Source: Clostridiales bacterium (GTDB lineage: Bacteria; Bacillota; Clostridia; Christensenellales; Aristaeellaceae). Taken from it: 16,890 nucleotides of DNA. A program made the position numbers and the translations under genes. The notes under the pieces are model-generated. The model was not told where the DNA came from, made no database searches, and saw only the letters and a program-made list of their open reading frames with translations. This document shows positions 1 to 6,527 of this stretch, in pieces (positions within the stretch are counted from its first letter, which is position 1; every line of letters starts with the position of its first letter). The DNA lies in assembly GCA_019420065.1 (NCBI GenBank), contig JAHZHX010000050.1, forward strand, positions 1-16,890, read 5' to 3'.

Positions 1-507
1 CAGCTTGGCATCCAGGTTGGACAGCGGTTCGTCCATCAGGAAGACCTTCGGCTCACGAACGATGGCGCGGCCCAGAGCAACGCGCTGACGCTGGCCGCCG
101 GACAAAGCCTTGGGCTTGCGGTTAAGCAGGAACTCGATGCCCAGGATGCGGGCCGCCTCGTTCACGCGGCGCTTGATCTCATCCTTGGGGGTCTTGCGCA
201 GCTTCAGACCGAAAGCCATGTTGTCATACACGGTCATATGCGGATACAGGGCGTAGTTCTGGAACACCATGGCGATGTCGCGATCCTTGGGGGCTACATC
301 GTTGACCAGCTTGTCGCCGATGTACAGCTCGCCCTCAGAGATTTCTTCCAGACCGGCGACCATGCGCAGGGTGGTGGACTTACCGCAGCCGGAAGGGCCG
401 ACCAGAACGATAAATTCCTTGTCCTCGATGTCCAGGCAGAAATCGCTGACGGCCGTTACGCCGCCGGCATAAACCTTATAAATGTGATTCAAAGATACGC
501 TTGCCAT
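1..507 (-). CDS. ugpC: Sugar ABC transporter ATP-binding protein, MsmX/UgpC type (partial)
   Basis: This is the nucleotide-binding subunit of a CUT1-type carbohydrate importer; it hydrolyses ATP at the cytoplasmic face of a sugar or glycerol-phosphate permease. The 169 visible codons carry Walker A GPSGCGKST (residues 37-45), the Q-loop glutamine in FQNYALYPHMTV (Q83), the signature LSGGQRQRVA (135-144), Walker B VFLMDEP (155-161) and the D-loop SNLDAKL. The C-terminal half, including the H-loop and the regulatory TOBE/MOI domain, lies beyond the window edge. The start is ATG at 505-507 (minus), preceded by an AAAGGAGGA ribosome binding site. In Firmicutes this subfamily often serves several sugar permeases and may stand alone; no permease gene is visible here. 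The family call is firm; ugpC versus msmX naming is not resolvable. Confidence 0.93.
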   Translation of the reverse strand, partial: MASVSLNHIYKVYAGGVTAVSDFCLDIEDKEFIVLVGPSGCGKSTTLRMVAGLEEISEGELYIGDKLVNDVAPKDRDIAMVFQNYALYPHMTVYDNMAFGLKLRKTPKDEIKRRVNEAARILGIEFLLNRKPKALSGGQRQRVALGRAIVREPKVFLMDEPLSNLDAKL

Positions 508-546
508 AAAATAAGAATCCTCCTTTGAGTTGCACTGACGCAAAAC

Positions 547-562
547 GCCGGGCGCGCCCGGC
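547..562. repeat. Perfect 16-bp GC palindrome in the ABC ATPase leader
   Basis: GCCGGGCGCGCCCGGC equals its own reverse complement. It lies between the candidate -10 box (579-584) and the ribosome binding site of the minus-strand ATPase gene, so it would be in the 5' leader of that mRNA. It could be a dimeric-protein operator or a small RNA hairpin. No U-run follows it, so it is not a standard terminator. Confidence 0.6.
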
Positions 563-578
563 TTCGTCCTTGGCTATT

Positions 579-584
579 ATTATA
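579..584 (-). promoter_or_regulatory. Candidate -10 box for the ABC ATPase gene
   Basis: The minus strand reads TATAAT here, a perfect sigma-A -10 hexamer, about 72 bases upstream of the ATPase start codon. The hexamer 17 bases further upstream (TGGTAA) is a poor -35, so an activator may be needed or the call may be wrong. Confidence 0.5.
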
Positions 585-729
585 CGGAAAAGCCATCCAA
601 ATTACCAGCCGCCAAATACACAAACATTCGTCCCCGCATTTGTGCATTTATTGTAACCTGCGGTGAAAAAGCAACCATATCCATCGCATGCCCTTCTCCT
701 GTTTCGCGTCTCATTTTCATCCGACGCGC

Positions 730-758
730 TTGACCCGGAACAAAAAACATGCTATTCT
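730..758 (+). promoter_or_regulatory. Sigma-A promoter of the MATE-GT4-YwlG operon
   Basis: TTGACC at 730-735 and TATTCT at 753-758 are separated by exactly 17 bases, about 28 bases upstream of the MATE start codon. Transcription would begin near 765, leaving a short leader with an AAAGGATGA ribosome binding site. Confidence 0.7.
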
Positions 759-786
759 TTCTTTTATACAGAAAGGATGAATTGTA

Positions 787-2181
787 ATGCCAAAGCCCAT
801 GACCGCCGCCGAAAAGCACCGGATGATGACCGAAACGCCCATCCCCCGCCTGATTACCCGCATGGCCGTGCCCAGCGTCATCAGCATGCTGGTAACAAGC
901 CTGTACAACATGGCCGATACCTTTTTCATCGGCCAATTGGACAATACCTCGGCCACCGGCGCCATCAGCGTGGTTTTCCCCCTGATGGCCATTATCCAGG
1001 CCGTGGGCTTTCTGCTGGGGCAGGGCTCGGGCAATACCATCTCCCGCACGCTGGGCAAGCAGGATACCGAGGACGCCGCCCGCACCGCCTCCACCGGCTT
1101 TTTCGGGGCGCTGATCGTGGGCGTGCTCTTCTCCGGCCTGTGCCTGTGCTTCCTCTCGCCCCTGATGCGCCTTCTGGGCGCGACGGAAACGATCCTCCCC
1201 TACGCCGTGGATTACGGCCGCTACATCATCATCGGCGCGCCGTGGATGATGGCCTCCATCGTCCTGAACGTGCAGATGCGCTTCCAGGGCAACGCCTTCT
1301 TCAGCATGATCGGCATCGCCTCCGGCGCTTTAATCAACATTGCCCTTGACCCCGTTTTCATCTATGGGCTGGATATGGGCATTGCCGGCGCGGCGCTGGC
1401 CACCATCATCAGCCAGGGCGTGAGCTTCTGCCTGCTCTTCTCCGGCACCTTCCGCGGCGGCAACATCCGCATCCGCCTGCGCAATTTCAGCCCGGACATG
1501 GCGCACGTCAAGCCCATTTTCCTGGGCGGGCTGCCCTCGCTGTGCCGCCAGGGGCTGGGGAGCGTTGCCAGCATTCTGATGAATATCGCCGCCCGCACCT
1601 ACGGCGGCGTTACGCCCGAGGCCATCGACGCGGCGGTGGCGGCCATCGGCATCGTCAACCGCATGATGCAGTTCTGCGCCTCGGCCATCATCGGCTTTGG
1701 CCAGGGCTTCCAGCCGGTATGCGGCTTCAACTACGGCGCCAAAAAATACGGGCGCGTGCGGCAGGGCTTCTTTTTCACCTTCAAGGTCATGCTCTGCGCC
1801 ATGCTGGTCATCGCCGCCATCGGCCTGACCGTGTCGCCCTTTGTGATCCGCCTGTTCAGCCGCGACGAAGCGGTCATCGCCTTTGGCTCCATAACGCTGC
1901 GCTTCCAGTGCGTGGTGTTCCCGCTTACGGCGCTGCTGTTTGCCAGCAACATGACCATGCAGACCATGGGCATGGCGGGCCGCGCCTCCATCCTGGCCAT
2001 GGCGCGCAACGGCCTGTGCTTTATCCCCATGATCCTGCTCCTGCCCCCGCTGCTGGGCGCGCTGGGCGTGCAGCTGGCGCAGGCCGCGGCGGACGCGCTG
2101 AGCTTTGCGCTCTCCATCCCCATGATTATCCCCGTGCTGCGCATGCTCCGCGAAAAGGAAAATGCGCAAAATACCATCTGA
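787..2181 (+). CDS. MATE family multidrug/toxin efflux transporter
   Basis: A 464-residue cytoplasmic-membrane antiporter expected to export cationic drugs or metabolites in exchange for Na+ or H+. Family features are the N-terminal TPIPRLITRMAVPSVISMLV segment, LYNMADTFFIGQL, the GQGSGNTISRTLGKQD stretch near residue 80, and GFGQGFQPVCGFNYGAKKYGRV at the start of the second half. Those features repeat in the two pseudo-symmetric halves typical of MATE proteins. About twelve hydrophobic segments and the length are normal for the MepA-like branch. The start at 787 has an AAAGGATGA site and a clear promoter. It is the first gene of an operon, and its last codons run within 20 bases of the next start. 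The substrate cannot be inferred. Confidence 0.93.
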   Translation: MPKPMTAAEKHRMMTETPIPRLITRMAVPSVISMLVTSLYNMADTFFIGQLDNTSATGAISVVFPLMAIIQAVGFLLGQGSGNTISRTLGKQDTEDAARTASTGFFGALIVGVLFSGLCLCFLSPLMRLLGATETILPYAVDYGRYIIIGAPWMMASIVLNVQMRFQGNAFFSMIGIASGALINIALDPVFIYGLDMGIAGAALATIISQGVSFCLLFSGTFRGGNIRIRLRNFSPDMAHVKPIFLGGLPSLCRQGLGSVASILMNIAARTYGGVTPEAIDAAVAAIGIVNRMMQFCASAIIGFGQGFQPVCGFNYGAKKYGRVRQGFFFTFKVMLCAMLVIAAIGLTVSPFVIRLFSRDEAVIAFGSITLRFQCVVFPLTALLFASNMTMQTMGMAGRASILAMARNGLCFIPMILLLPPLLGALGVQLAQAAADALSFALSIPMIIPVLRMLREKENAQNTI

Positions 2182-2197
2182 CAATCGAGGTACCCGC

Positions 2198-3478
2198 ATG
2201 CGCATCGCATTGCTGAACGATTCCTTTCCTCCCACCATTGACGGGGTGGCCAACGCCGTGCTCAATTACGCCCGCGTGCTGACCGAGATGGGGCACAGCG
2301 TGATCGTGGCCACCCCCGCCTATCCCGGCGCGCAGGACGCATACGATTATCCCGTGCTGCGCTACCGGAGCCTGGATACCACGCGTCTGATCGGCTACCG
2401 GGCGGGCTTCCCCTTCAGCGTCCGTGCAGTGGAGGAGCTGCGCGATTTTGCCCCCGACGTCATCCACAGCCACTGCCCGGTATCCTCCAACCTTTTGGCG
2501 CGCACGCTGCGCGAGGCCACCGGCGCGCCGGTGGTGTTCACCTACCACACCAAGTTTGATATTGACATCCGCGCCGCGCTGCGCGGCGAGCTTTTGCAGA
2601 ATGGGCTTATCAACGCGCTCGTGCGCAACATCGAGCCCTGCGACGAGGTATGGACGGTAAGCGAGGGCGCGGGCGCAAACCTGTGCTCGCTGGGCTATAC
2701 CGGGCGGTTCCGCGTGATGGAAAACGGCGTGGATATGCCCTGCGGCCGCGCGCCCGAGGCCGATATCGCCCTTGTCCGCGCCCGCCACGGCCTGCGCCCC
2801 GAAACGCCCGTCTTTCTTTTCACCGGGCGGCTGCGCTGGTACAAGGGCCTGCGCCTGATCGTAGAAGGGCTGGCGCGGGCGCGGCAGACGGGCGAAGATT
2901 TTCGCATGATTTTTGTCGGTGACGGCAGCGACCGCGCCGAGGTCGAAGCCCTGTGCCGGGAAAGCGGCATTGCTTCCCGCTGCGTCTTTACCGGCGCGGT
3001 GCGCGACCGCGCGCTCCTGCGCGCCTATTACAGCGCCGCCGATCTGTTTTTGTTCCCCTCCACCTTTGACACCAACGGCATTGTGGTGCGCGAGGCGGCC
3101 GCCTGCGCCCTACCCGCGCTGCTGGTGCGCGACAGCTGTGCCGCCGAGGGCGTGACTGAGGGACAAAACGGCCTGCTCATGCGCGAGGACGCCGCCTCTC
3201 TGTGCACGCAGGCGCTCTATGCCTGCCGCAACCGCGAGGCGCTGCGCCGCATCGGCGAGAATGCGCAAAAGCAGCTTTACGTCTCCTGGGAGGAGGCCGT
3301 GCGCCGCGCCGCCGTGCGCTATGAGGAGATCCTCGGCACGCCCATTTCCACGCAGCGCCGAAGGCACGACGTCATCCCCTTTATCAACGATTGCGTGGAG
3401 GGCATCATCCGTCTGCACGAGTGGCAGCAGACATTGCGCGGCAAGACCGCACGGAGGAACGATGACGATGCTGACTGA
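2198..3478 (+). CDS. GT4 family glycosyltransferase, lipid-glucosyltransferase-like
   Basis: A 426-residue retaining GT-B glycosyltransferase. The N-terminal Rossmann half starts MRIALLNDSFPPTIDGV and contains VIHSHCP and VFTYHTKFD (acceptor side). The C-terminal half has LFTGRLRWYKGL, the nucleotide-sugar loop of GT4, and the E-x7-E-type motif DTNGIVVRE (residues 291-299), with Asp in place of the first Glu. This resembles Firmicute enzymes that glucosylate diacylglycerol for glycolipid or lipoteichoic-acid anchors, but sugar and acceptor are not proven. An in-frame ATG at 2162 exists inside the MATE gene. I prefer 2198 because GAGG sits 7 bases upstream and the family N-terminus starts there. 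The C-terminal 60 residues or so (RRRHDVIPFINDC onward) extend past the normal fold as a polar, probably helical tail. Confidence 0.88.
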   Translation: MRIALLNDSFPPTIDGVANAVLNYARVLTEMGHSVIVATPAYPGAQDAYDYPVLRYRSLDTTRLIGYRAGFPFSVRAVEELRDFAPDVIHSHCPVSSNLLARTLREATGAPVVFTYHTKFDIDIRAALRGELLQNGLINALVRNIEPCDEVWTVSEGAGANLCSLGYTGRFRVMENGVDMPCGRAPEADIALVRARHGLRPETPVFLFTGRLRWYKGLRLIVEGLARARQTGEDFRMIFVGDGSDRAEVEALCRESGIASRCVFTGAVRDRALLRAYYSAADLFLFPSTFDTNGIVVREAAACALPALLVRDSCAAEGVTEGQNGLLMREDAASLCTQALYACRNREALRRIGENAQKQLYVSWEEAVRRAAVRYEEILGTPISTQRRRHDVIPFINDCVEGIIRLHEWQQTLRGKTARRNDDDAD

Positions 3479-4025
3479 TTTGACTGTACAGGCGCGGCGG
3501 GCAACGGAGGAATTGTGCACGCTGGCCCGCCTTCGCGCCGGGGATATCCTGGTAGTGGGCTGCTCCACCAGCGAGGCGCTGGGCAGCCGCATCGGCACCG
3601 CTTCCAGCAGCGAAGCGGCCGCGGCGCTGATTGCGGGTATTCTGCCCGTCCTGCAAGCACGCGGCGTATACCTGGCCGCGCAGTGCTGCGAGCATTTGGG
3701 ACGCGCGCTGGTGGTCGAGCGCGCCGCCGCGGAAAAATACCGTCTGGAGATCGTCAACGCCATTCCCCAGCCCAAGGCGGGGGGCGCGTTTGCCGCCGCC
3801 GCGTGGGCGGCGCTTCCCGACCGCGTGCTGGTAGACTCGCTTTGCCAGCAGGCCGCGGCGGGGATGGATATCGGCGGCACGCTGATTGGCATGCACCTGC
3901 GGCGCGTGGCCGTGCCCGTTCGCCTGAGCCTGAAAAGCATCGGCGAGGCGACGCTGCTCTGCGCGCGCACCCGGCCGCGCTTTGTGGGCGGCGAGCGTGC
4001 GGTGTACGACGACGAGCTGCTTTAA
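3462..4025 (+). CDS. ywlG: YwlG/UPF0340 (TIGR01440) family protein
   Basis: A 187-residue soluble protein of a conserved Firmicute family without an established function. Recognisable blocks are ILVVGCSTSEALGSRIGTASS, LAAQCCEHLGRALVVER with a vicinal Cys-Cys, PKAGGAFAAAAW, GMDIGGTLIGMHLRRVAVPVR and the C-terminal ARTRPRFVGGERAVY. It spans nearly the whole family length. The start overlaps the glycosyltransferase end by 17 bases. GGAGG at 3453-3457 is 4 bases before ATG 3462 and 10 before the in-frame ATG 3468, so either start is possible. It is the last gene of the MATE-GT4 operon. Conserved Cys, Glu and His suggest metal or thiol chemistry, but that is only inference. Confidence 0.88.
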   Translation: MTMLTDLTVQARRATEELCTLARLRAGDILVVGCSTSEALGSRIGTASSSEAAAALIAGILPVLQARGVYLAAQCCEHLGRALVVERAAAEKYRLEIVNAIPQPKAGGAFAAAAWAALPDRVLVDSLCQQAAAGMDIGGTLIGMHLRRVAVPVRLSLKSIGEATLLCARTRPRFVGGERAVYDDELL

Positions 4026-4057
4026 GAAAAACGCCTTTTTATCGCTTCTCAACCAAT

Positions 4058-4097
4058 CGTTGCAAAAGCATTCAACGCACGGTTGCAAAACGCAACC
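4058..4097. repeat. Pair of GTTGCAAAA dyads between ywlG and the XRE gene
   Basis: GTTGCAAAA occurs at 4059-4067 and 4082-4090, 23 bases apart, each starting a dyad: CGTTG...CAACG (4058-4062/4073-4077) and GGTTGC-AAAAC-GCAACC (4081-4097). The second is followed by TTTGTT and could be a weak terminator for the upstream operon. The paired arrangement also fits operator half-sites for the regulator encoded just downstream. Confidence 0.5.
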
Positions 4098-4106
4098 TTT
4101 GTTCCC

Positions 4107-4135
4107 TTCTGCCGCGCCGCCCTTGCTGGTATACT
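4107..4135 (+). promoter_or_regulatory. Candidate extended -10 promoter for the XRE regulator
   Basis: TATACT at 4130-4135 is preceded by TGG (4127-4129), giving an extended -10 element. The -35 position (TTCTGC, 4107-4112, 17-base spacer) is poor. Transcription would start near 4142, 25 bases before the start codon. Confidence 0.55.
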
Positions 4136-4166
4136 GGCGGCATCAACAGTAAGGAGGCCAAAAGCC

Positions 4167-4667
4167 ATGGAAAACACCACGCTGGGCCGCCGCATCGCGG
4201 CGCTTCGCAAACAGCAGAATCTTACGCAGGACGAACTGGCGGAAAAGCTGGGGCTGTCCTCCCAGGCCGTCTCGAAATGGGAAAACGAGCTGTCCTGTCC
4301 CGACATCATGCTCCTGCCCGAGCTGGCCCGGATTCTGCACGTTACGGTGGACGTGCTGCTGAGCGGTACACCCGCGCCCGAAACGCGCATGACCCTGCCC
4401 ACCGAGGTCAAATCGCCGCAGGAGCGGATCCTGCGCATTCTGGTTGACAGCGCGGGCGGCGACCGCGTGCGCGTGAACCTGCCCGTTCCCCTGATTATGC
4501 TGGGATTGGAAATGGGGCAAGGCTCCGCCTCCTTCCAGATCAACGGCTCCAAGGCGCTGGAGCAGATCGACTTTACCAAAATGCTGGAGCTGATCGACCG
4601 GGGCGTGGTAGGCAAGCTGGTTGAAATCGACAGCGAGGGCGACCACGTTGAAATCTGGGTCGAGTAA
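4167..4667 (+). CDS. XRE family transcriptional regulator with SHOCT-like C-terminal domain
   Basis: A 166-residue protein. Residues 6-65 form a classic Cro/CI helix-turn-helix: LGRRIAALRKQQNLTQDELA, LGLSSQAVSKWENELSCPD and LPELARILHVTVDVLL. This is followed by a linker and a C-terminal domain of about 80 residues containing VRVNLPVPLIMLGLEMG and ending KLVEIDSEGDHVEIWVE. That tail resembles the small beta-ended domain seen in YvlB/SHOCT-like Firmicute regulators; I recall this family only approximately. AAGGAGG lies 8 bases before ATG 4167. It is probably autoregulated and is co-transcribed with the 79-residue gene that follows after three bases. The regulated targets are not apparent. Confidence 0.85.
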   Translation: MENTTLGRRIAALRKQQNLTQDELAEKLGLSSQAVSKWENELSCPDIMLLPELARILHVTVDVLLSGTPAPETRMTLPTEVKSPQERILRILVDSAGGDRVRVNLPVPLIMLGLEMGQGSASFQINGSKALEQIDFTKMLELIDRGVVGKLVEIDSEGDHVEIWVE

Positions 4668-4670
4668 GCC

Positions 4671-4910
4671 ATGAAAATCACGTTCATTTCCCATGGCAAA
4701 CGCCGCTTTACGCTGCGGTTTCCCGCAGGACTGGCGCTCAACCCCGTGGCGCTGCGTCTGGCCGGACGAAACGGGCAGCTGCCCTCCCTCTCTCCGGCGC
4801 AGCTGCGCCGCCTGCGAAAGGAACTGCGCCAGGCTGCCGCGATACTGGACGGTCAGCCGCTGGTCGAGGCGCTCGACGCAGACGGCGAGGGCATATGCAT
4901 CAGATTGTAA
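4671..4910 (+). CDS. Small 79-residue protein coupled to the XRE regulator
   Basis: I do not recognise this protein with certainty. It starts three bases after the regulator stop codon and has no ribosome binding site of its own, which suggests translational coupling. The sequence begins MKITFISHGKRRFTLRFPAG, has a basic helical middle (LSPAQLRRLRKELRQAAAIL) and ends PLVEALDADGEGICIRL. That ending parallels the end of the neighbouring regulator (KLVEIDSEGDHVEIWVE), so the two proteins may share a small terminal fold or bind each other. There is no signal peptide or membrane segment. A strong hairpin terminator begins two bases after its stop codon, which supports it as the genuine last gene of the operon. 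Confidence 0.7.
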   Translation: MKITFISHGKRRFTLRFPAGLALNPVALRLAGRNGQLPSLSPAQLRRLRKELRQAAAILDGQPLVEALDADGEGICIRL

Positions 4911-4911
4911 C

Positions 4912-4946
4912 AAAAGGGGTTGTCTCACGAAGAGGCAACTCCTTTT
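4912..4946 (+). terminator. Terminator hairpin, copy 1 of an exact 35-base repeat
   Basis: Arms 4912-4926 (AAAAGGGGTTGTCTC) and 4932-4946 (GAGGCAACTCCTTTT) pair over 15 positions with two G-U wobbles around the loop ACGAA. The A-run on one side and T-run on the other make it usable from either strand. It begins two bases after the 79-residue gene. Confidence 0.85.
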
Positions 4947-5181
4947 CAGGGCATCAAAAAAAGTCTTTTTGATGCCCTGCGATGAAATTTCGCTAAAGCG
5001 AACTTTCATCGGAAGCGTCATTTTCTTGTAATGCTGCGCATTACGGCCAGAAAATGACATAGGAAGCGGCATTCCAGCCGCTCCTCGCGGCGTACACGCC
5101 GCCGCTGCGGATTATAAAATGAAGGAGCTGCGCCCCTTCATTGCATCCCGGCAATGATGTACCCACTTTGTTGATGGTCTG
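4947..5181. repeat. Cluster of consecutive stem-loops
   Basis: There is no credible gene here; almost the whole stretch folds into adjacent hairpins. They are: 4947-4979, a perfect 14-bp stem CAGGGCATCAAAAA; 4980-5011, CGATGAAA arms enclosing TTCGC/GCGAA; 5017-5058, GTCATTTTCT arms enclosing GTAATGC/GCATTAC; 5065-5082, AGCGGC/GCCGCT; 5087-5102, GCGGCG/CGCCGC; 5118-5142, AATGAAGG/CCTTCATT; and 5140-5155, ATTGC/GCAAT, which competes with the previous one. The cluster is bounded by the two identical 35-base terminator hairpins. It could be a dispersed intergenic repeat, a non-autonomous element or a structured RNA. Confidence 0.7.
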
Positions 5182-5216
5182 AAAAGGGGTTGTCTCACGA
5201 AGAGGCAACTCCTTTT
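5182..5216 (-). terminator. Terminator hairpin, copy 2 of the exact 35-base repeat
   Basis: Identical over all 35 bases to 4912-4946, offset by exactly 270. Read on the minus strand it ends in a T-run about 80 bases after the hemW stop codon, so it can terminate hemW; read on the plus strand it is a second terminator for the regulator operon. Confidence 0.8.
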
Positions 5217-5230
5217 GTTGATGTTATTTC

Positions 5231-5279
5231 AAACCCGGTTGACCTTCGGGCGGGTCATAGGAAGGCGCTTTGTCCTCCC
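5231..5279. repeat. Diverged copy of the repeat found near the window end
   Basis: Aligned by eye without gaps, about 39 of 48 bases match the segment starting near 16519. Shared cores are TTCGGG, GGGTC, TAGG, GCTTTG and CCTCC. It lies between hemW and the hairpin cluster. Confidence 0.6.
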
Positions 5280-5296
5280 CGCCGCTTTCATTCAAA

Positions 5297-6412
5297 TTAC
5301 ATGATTTCCAGCAGCACGCTGTTCATCACGTCCATGCCGTGCGCGGTAAGGAACACCCGCCCGTCCTCGCGGCGCAGCCTGCCGTCCGCAAGCGCGCGGG
5401 AAAGACCCGCGCCGTACACTTCCCACAGCGCACGCCCATGACGGCGCAAAAAGTCAGCCTCCTCCACGCCGCGCGTCAGCCGCAGACCCAGCATCACGCT
5501 TTCAAACATCGCTTCGTCCGCGGAAACCGTTTCGCATTGCGGCGCTTTGCCCGCAAGGTAAGCGTCCAGTCCGCGGGGATTGGCGCGCCGCTCATTGTTC
5601 CGCAGGCTGTGCGCCGCGCAGCCAAAGCCCAGATAATCCTCCCGCTGCCAGCAGTTCACATTATGACGGCATTCGCGATCCTCCCGGGCAAAATTGCTGA
5701 TCTCATACTGATGAAAGCCATTCGCCCGCAGCGTATCGCGGCACAGCTCGTACATGGCGCGCTCGCTGTCCTCATCCGGCAGCGTAATCTGCCCAGTCTT
5801 TGTCCATTCATACAGCGGCGTGCCTTCCTCCACGATCAGTGCATAGCAGGAGACATGCTCGGGCCGCAGCGCCAAAGCCGCGCGCAGAGTCTGCGCCATA
5901 TCGTCCCGCGTCTGTCCCGGCAGCCCCAACATCAAGTCCAGATTCAGATTGCCGATTCCCGCCCGGCGCAGGCATTCCGCCGCCGCGCCGACCTCCTCCA
6001 TCGTGTGGATGCGTCCCAGCTTTCGCAGCAGCTCCGGCTGCGCCGCCTGCATGCCCATGGACACGCGGTTGACGCCGTTTTCACGCATGGCGGCGGCAAA
6101 TTCCGGCTTCACCGTGCCCGGATTGCACTCCACCGTCCACTCCGCGCCGGGCAAAACGTCAAAATGCCGCCGCAGCGCGCGGGCGATACGTTCAAACAGG
6201 GCGGGCGGCAAAAGCGAGGGCGTGCCGCCGCCAAAGAACACCGTGTCCGCCTGGGGCCGCCCGTATTCCCGGCCGCGGCGGGCAATTTCGTCGCATACCG
6301 CGCCTGCATAGCGCTCCATATCCTGCGTCCGGTTCGGCCAGGAGGCAAAATCGCAGTACGCGCATTTGCGCGCGCAAAAAGGGATATGCACATACAGCCC
6401 CAGCTTTTCCAT
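5297..6412 (-). CDS. hemW: HemW-type radical SAM protein (heme chaperone, CPO-III-like)
   Basis: A 371-residue radical SAM protein of the HemN/HemW superfamily. The 4Fe-4S/SAM motif is CARKCAYC (Cys13, Cys17, Cys20), followed by Asp-Phe rather than the extra Cys of true HemN; this points to HemW, a heme-binding and heme-delivering protein. FFGGGTPSLL, VECNPGTV, RVSMGMQAAQPELLRKLGR, LDLMLGLPGQT and YEISNFARE-ECRHN-YLGFGCAAHSL appear in family order, with the C-terminal HemW-type helical domain. The ATG at 6412 is chosen because MEKLGLYVHIPFC is the usual start and GGGAGG lies about 10 bases upstream; an in-frame upstream start is not needed. It is divergent from the ger operon and convergent with the regulator operon. 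In Bacillus the hemW homologue lies near heat-shock genes; here that context is absent. Confidence 0.92.
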   Translation of the reverse strand: MEKLGLYVHIPFCARKCAYCDFASWPNRTQDMERYAGAVCDEIARRGREYGRPQADTVFFGGGTPSLLPPALFERIARALRRHFDVLPGAEWTVECNPGTVKPEFAAAMRENGVNRVSMGMQAAQPELLRKLGRIHTMEEVGAAAECLRRAGIGNLNLDLMLGLPGQTRDDMAQTLRAALALRPEHVSCYALIVEEGTPLYEWTKTGQITLPDEDSERAMYELCRDTLRANGFHQYEISNFAREDRECRHNVNCWQREDYLGFGCAAHSLRNNERRANPRGLDAYLAGKAPQCETVSADEAMFESVMLGLRLTRGVEEADFLRRHGRALWEVYGAGLSRALADGRLRREDGRVFLTAHGMDVMNSVLLEIM

Positions 6413-6445
6413 GCGGCGTTTCCTCCCATTCCCCCGTTTTTTCCC

Positions 6446-6474
6446 ATCATACCACGTTTGCGGCGCATAGTAAA
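6446..6474 (-). promoter_or_regulatory. Sigma-A promoter of hemW
   Basis: On the minus strand TTTACT (complement of 6469-6474) and TATGAT (6446-6451) are separated by 17 bases. Transcription would start near 6439, 27 bases before the hemW start codon. It overlaps the candidate sigma-G element on the other strand. Confidence 0.65.
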
Positions 6475-6494
6475 CGCCCAAAGCCGCCATACTT
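6465..6494 (+). promoter_or_regulatory. Candidate sigma-G (forespore) promoter of the ger operon
   Basis: GCATA at 6465-6469, an 18-base spacer and CATACTT at 6488-6494 match the published Bacillus sigma-G pattern (GHATR, 18 bases, CATnHTA) at all but the last position. It lies about 33 bases upstream of gerXA, whose homologues are forespore-expressed. Confidence 0.55.
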
Positions 6495-6527
6495 TTCATA
6501 GAAAACAACAGGAGGACACGTCCCGTC

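Noticed and set aside
1330..2265. A 311-codon minus-strand open frame opposite the MATE gene
   Set aside because: It is His/Gln/Asp/Gly-rich antisense translation of a clear membrane transporter, and no plausible ribosome binding site or family match is visible.
4912..5216. Insertion sequence or integrated element
   Set aside because: There is no transposase or other open frame, the terminal copies are direct rather than inverted repeats, and no target-site duplication could be recognised. It is kept only as an unexplained hairpin cluster.
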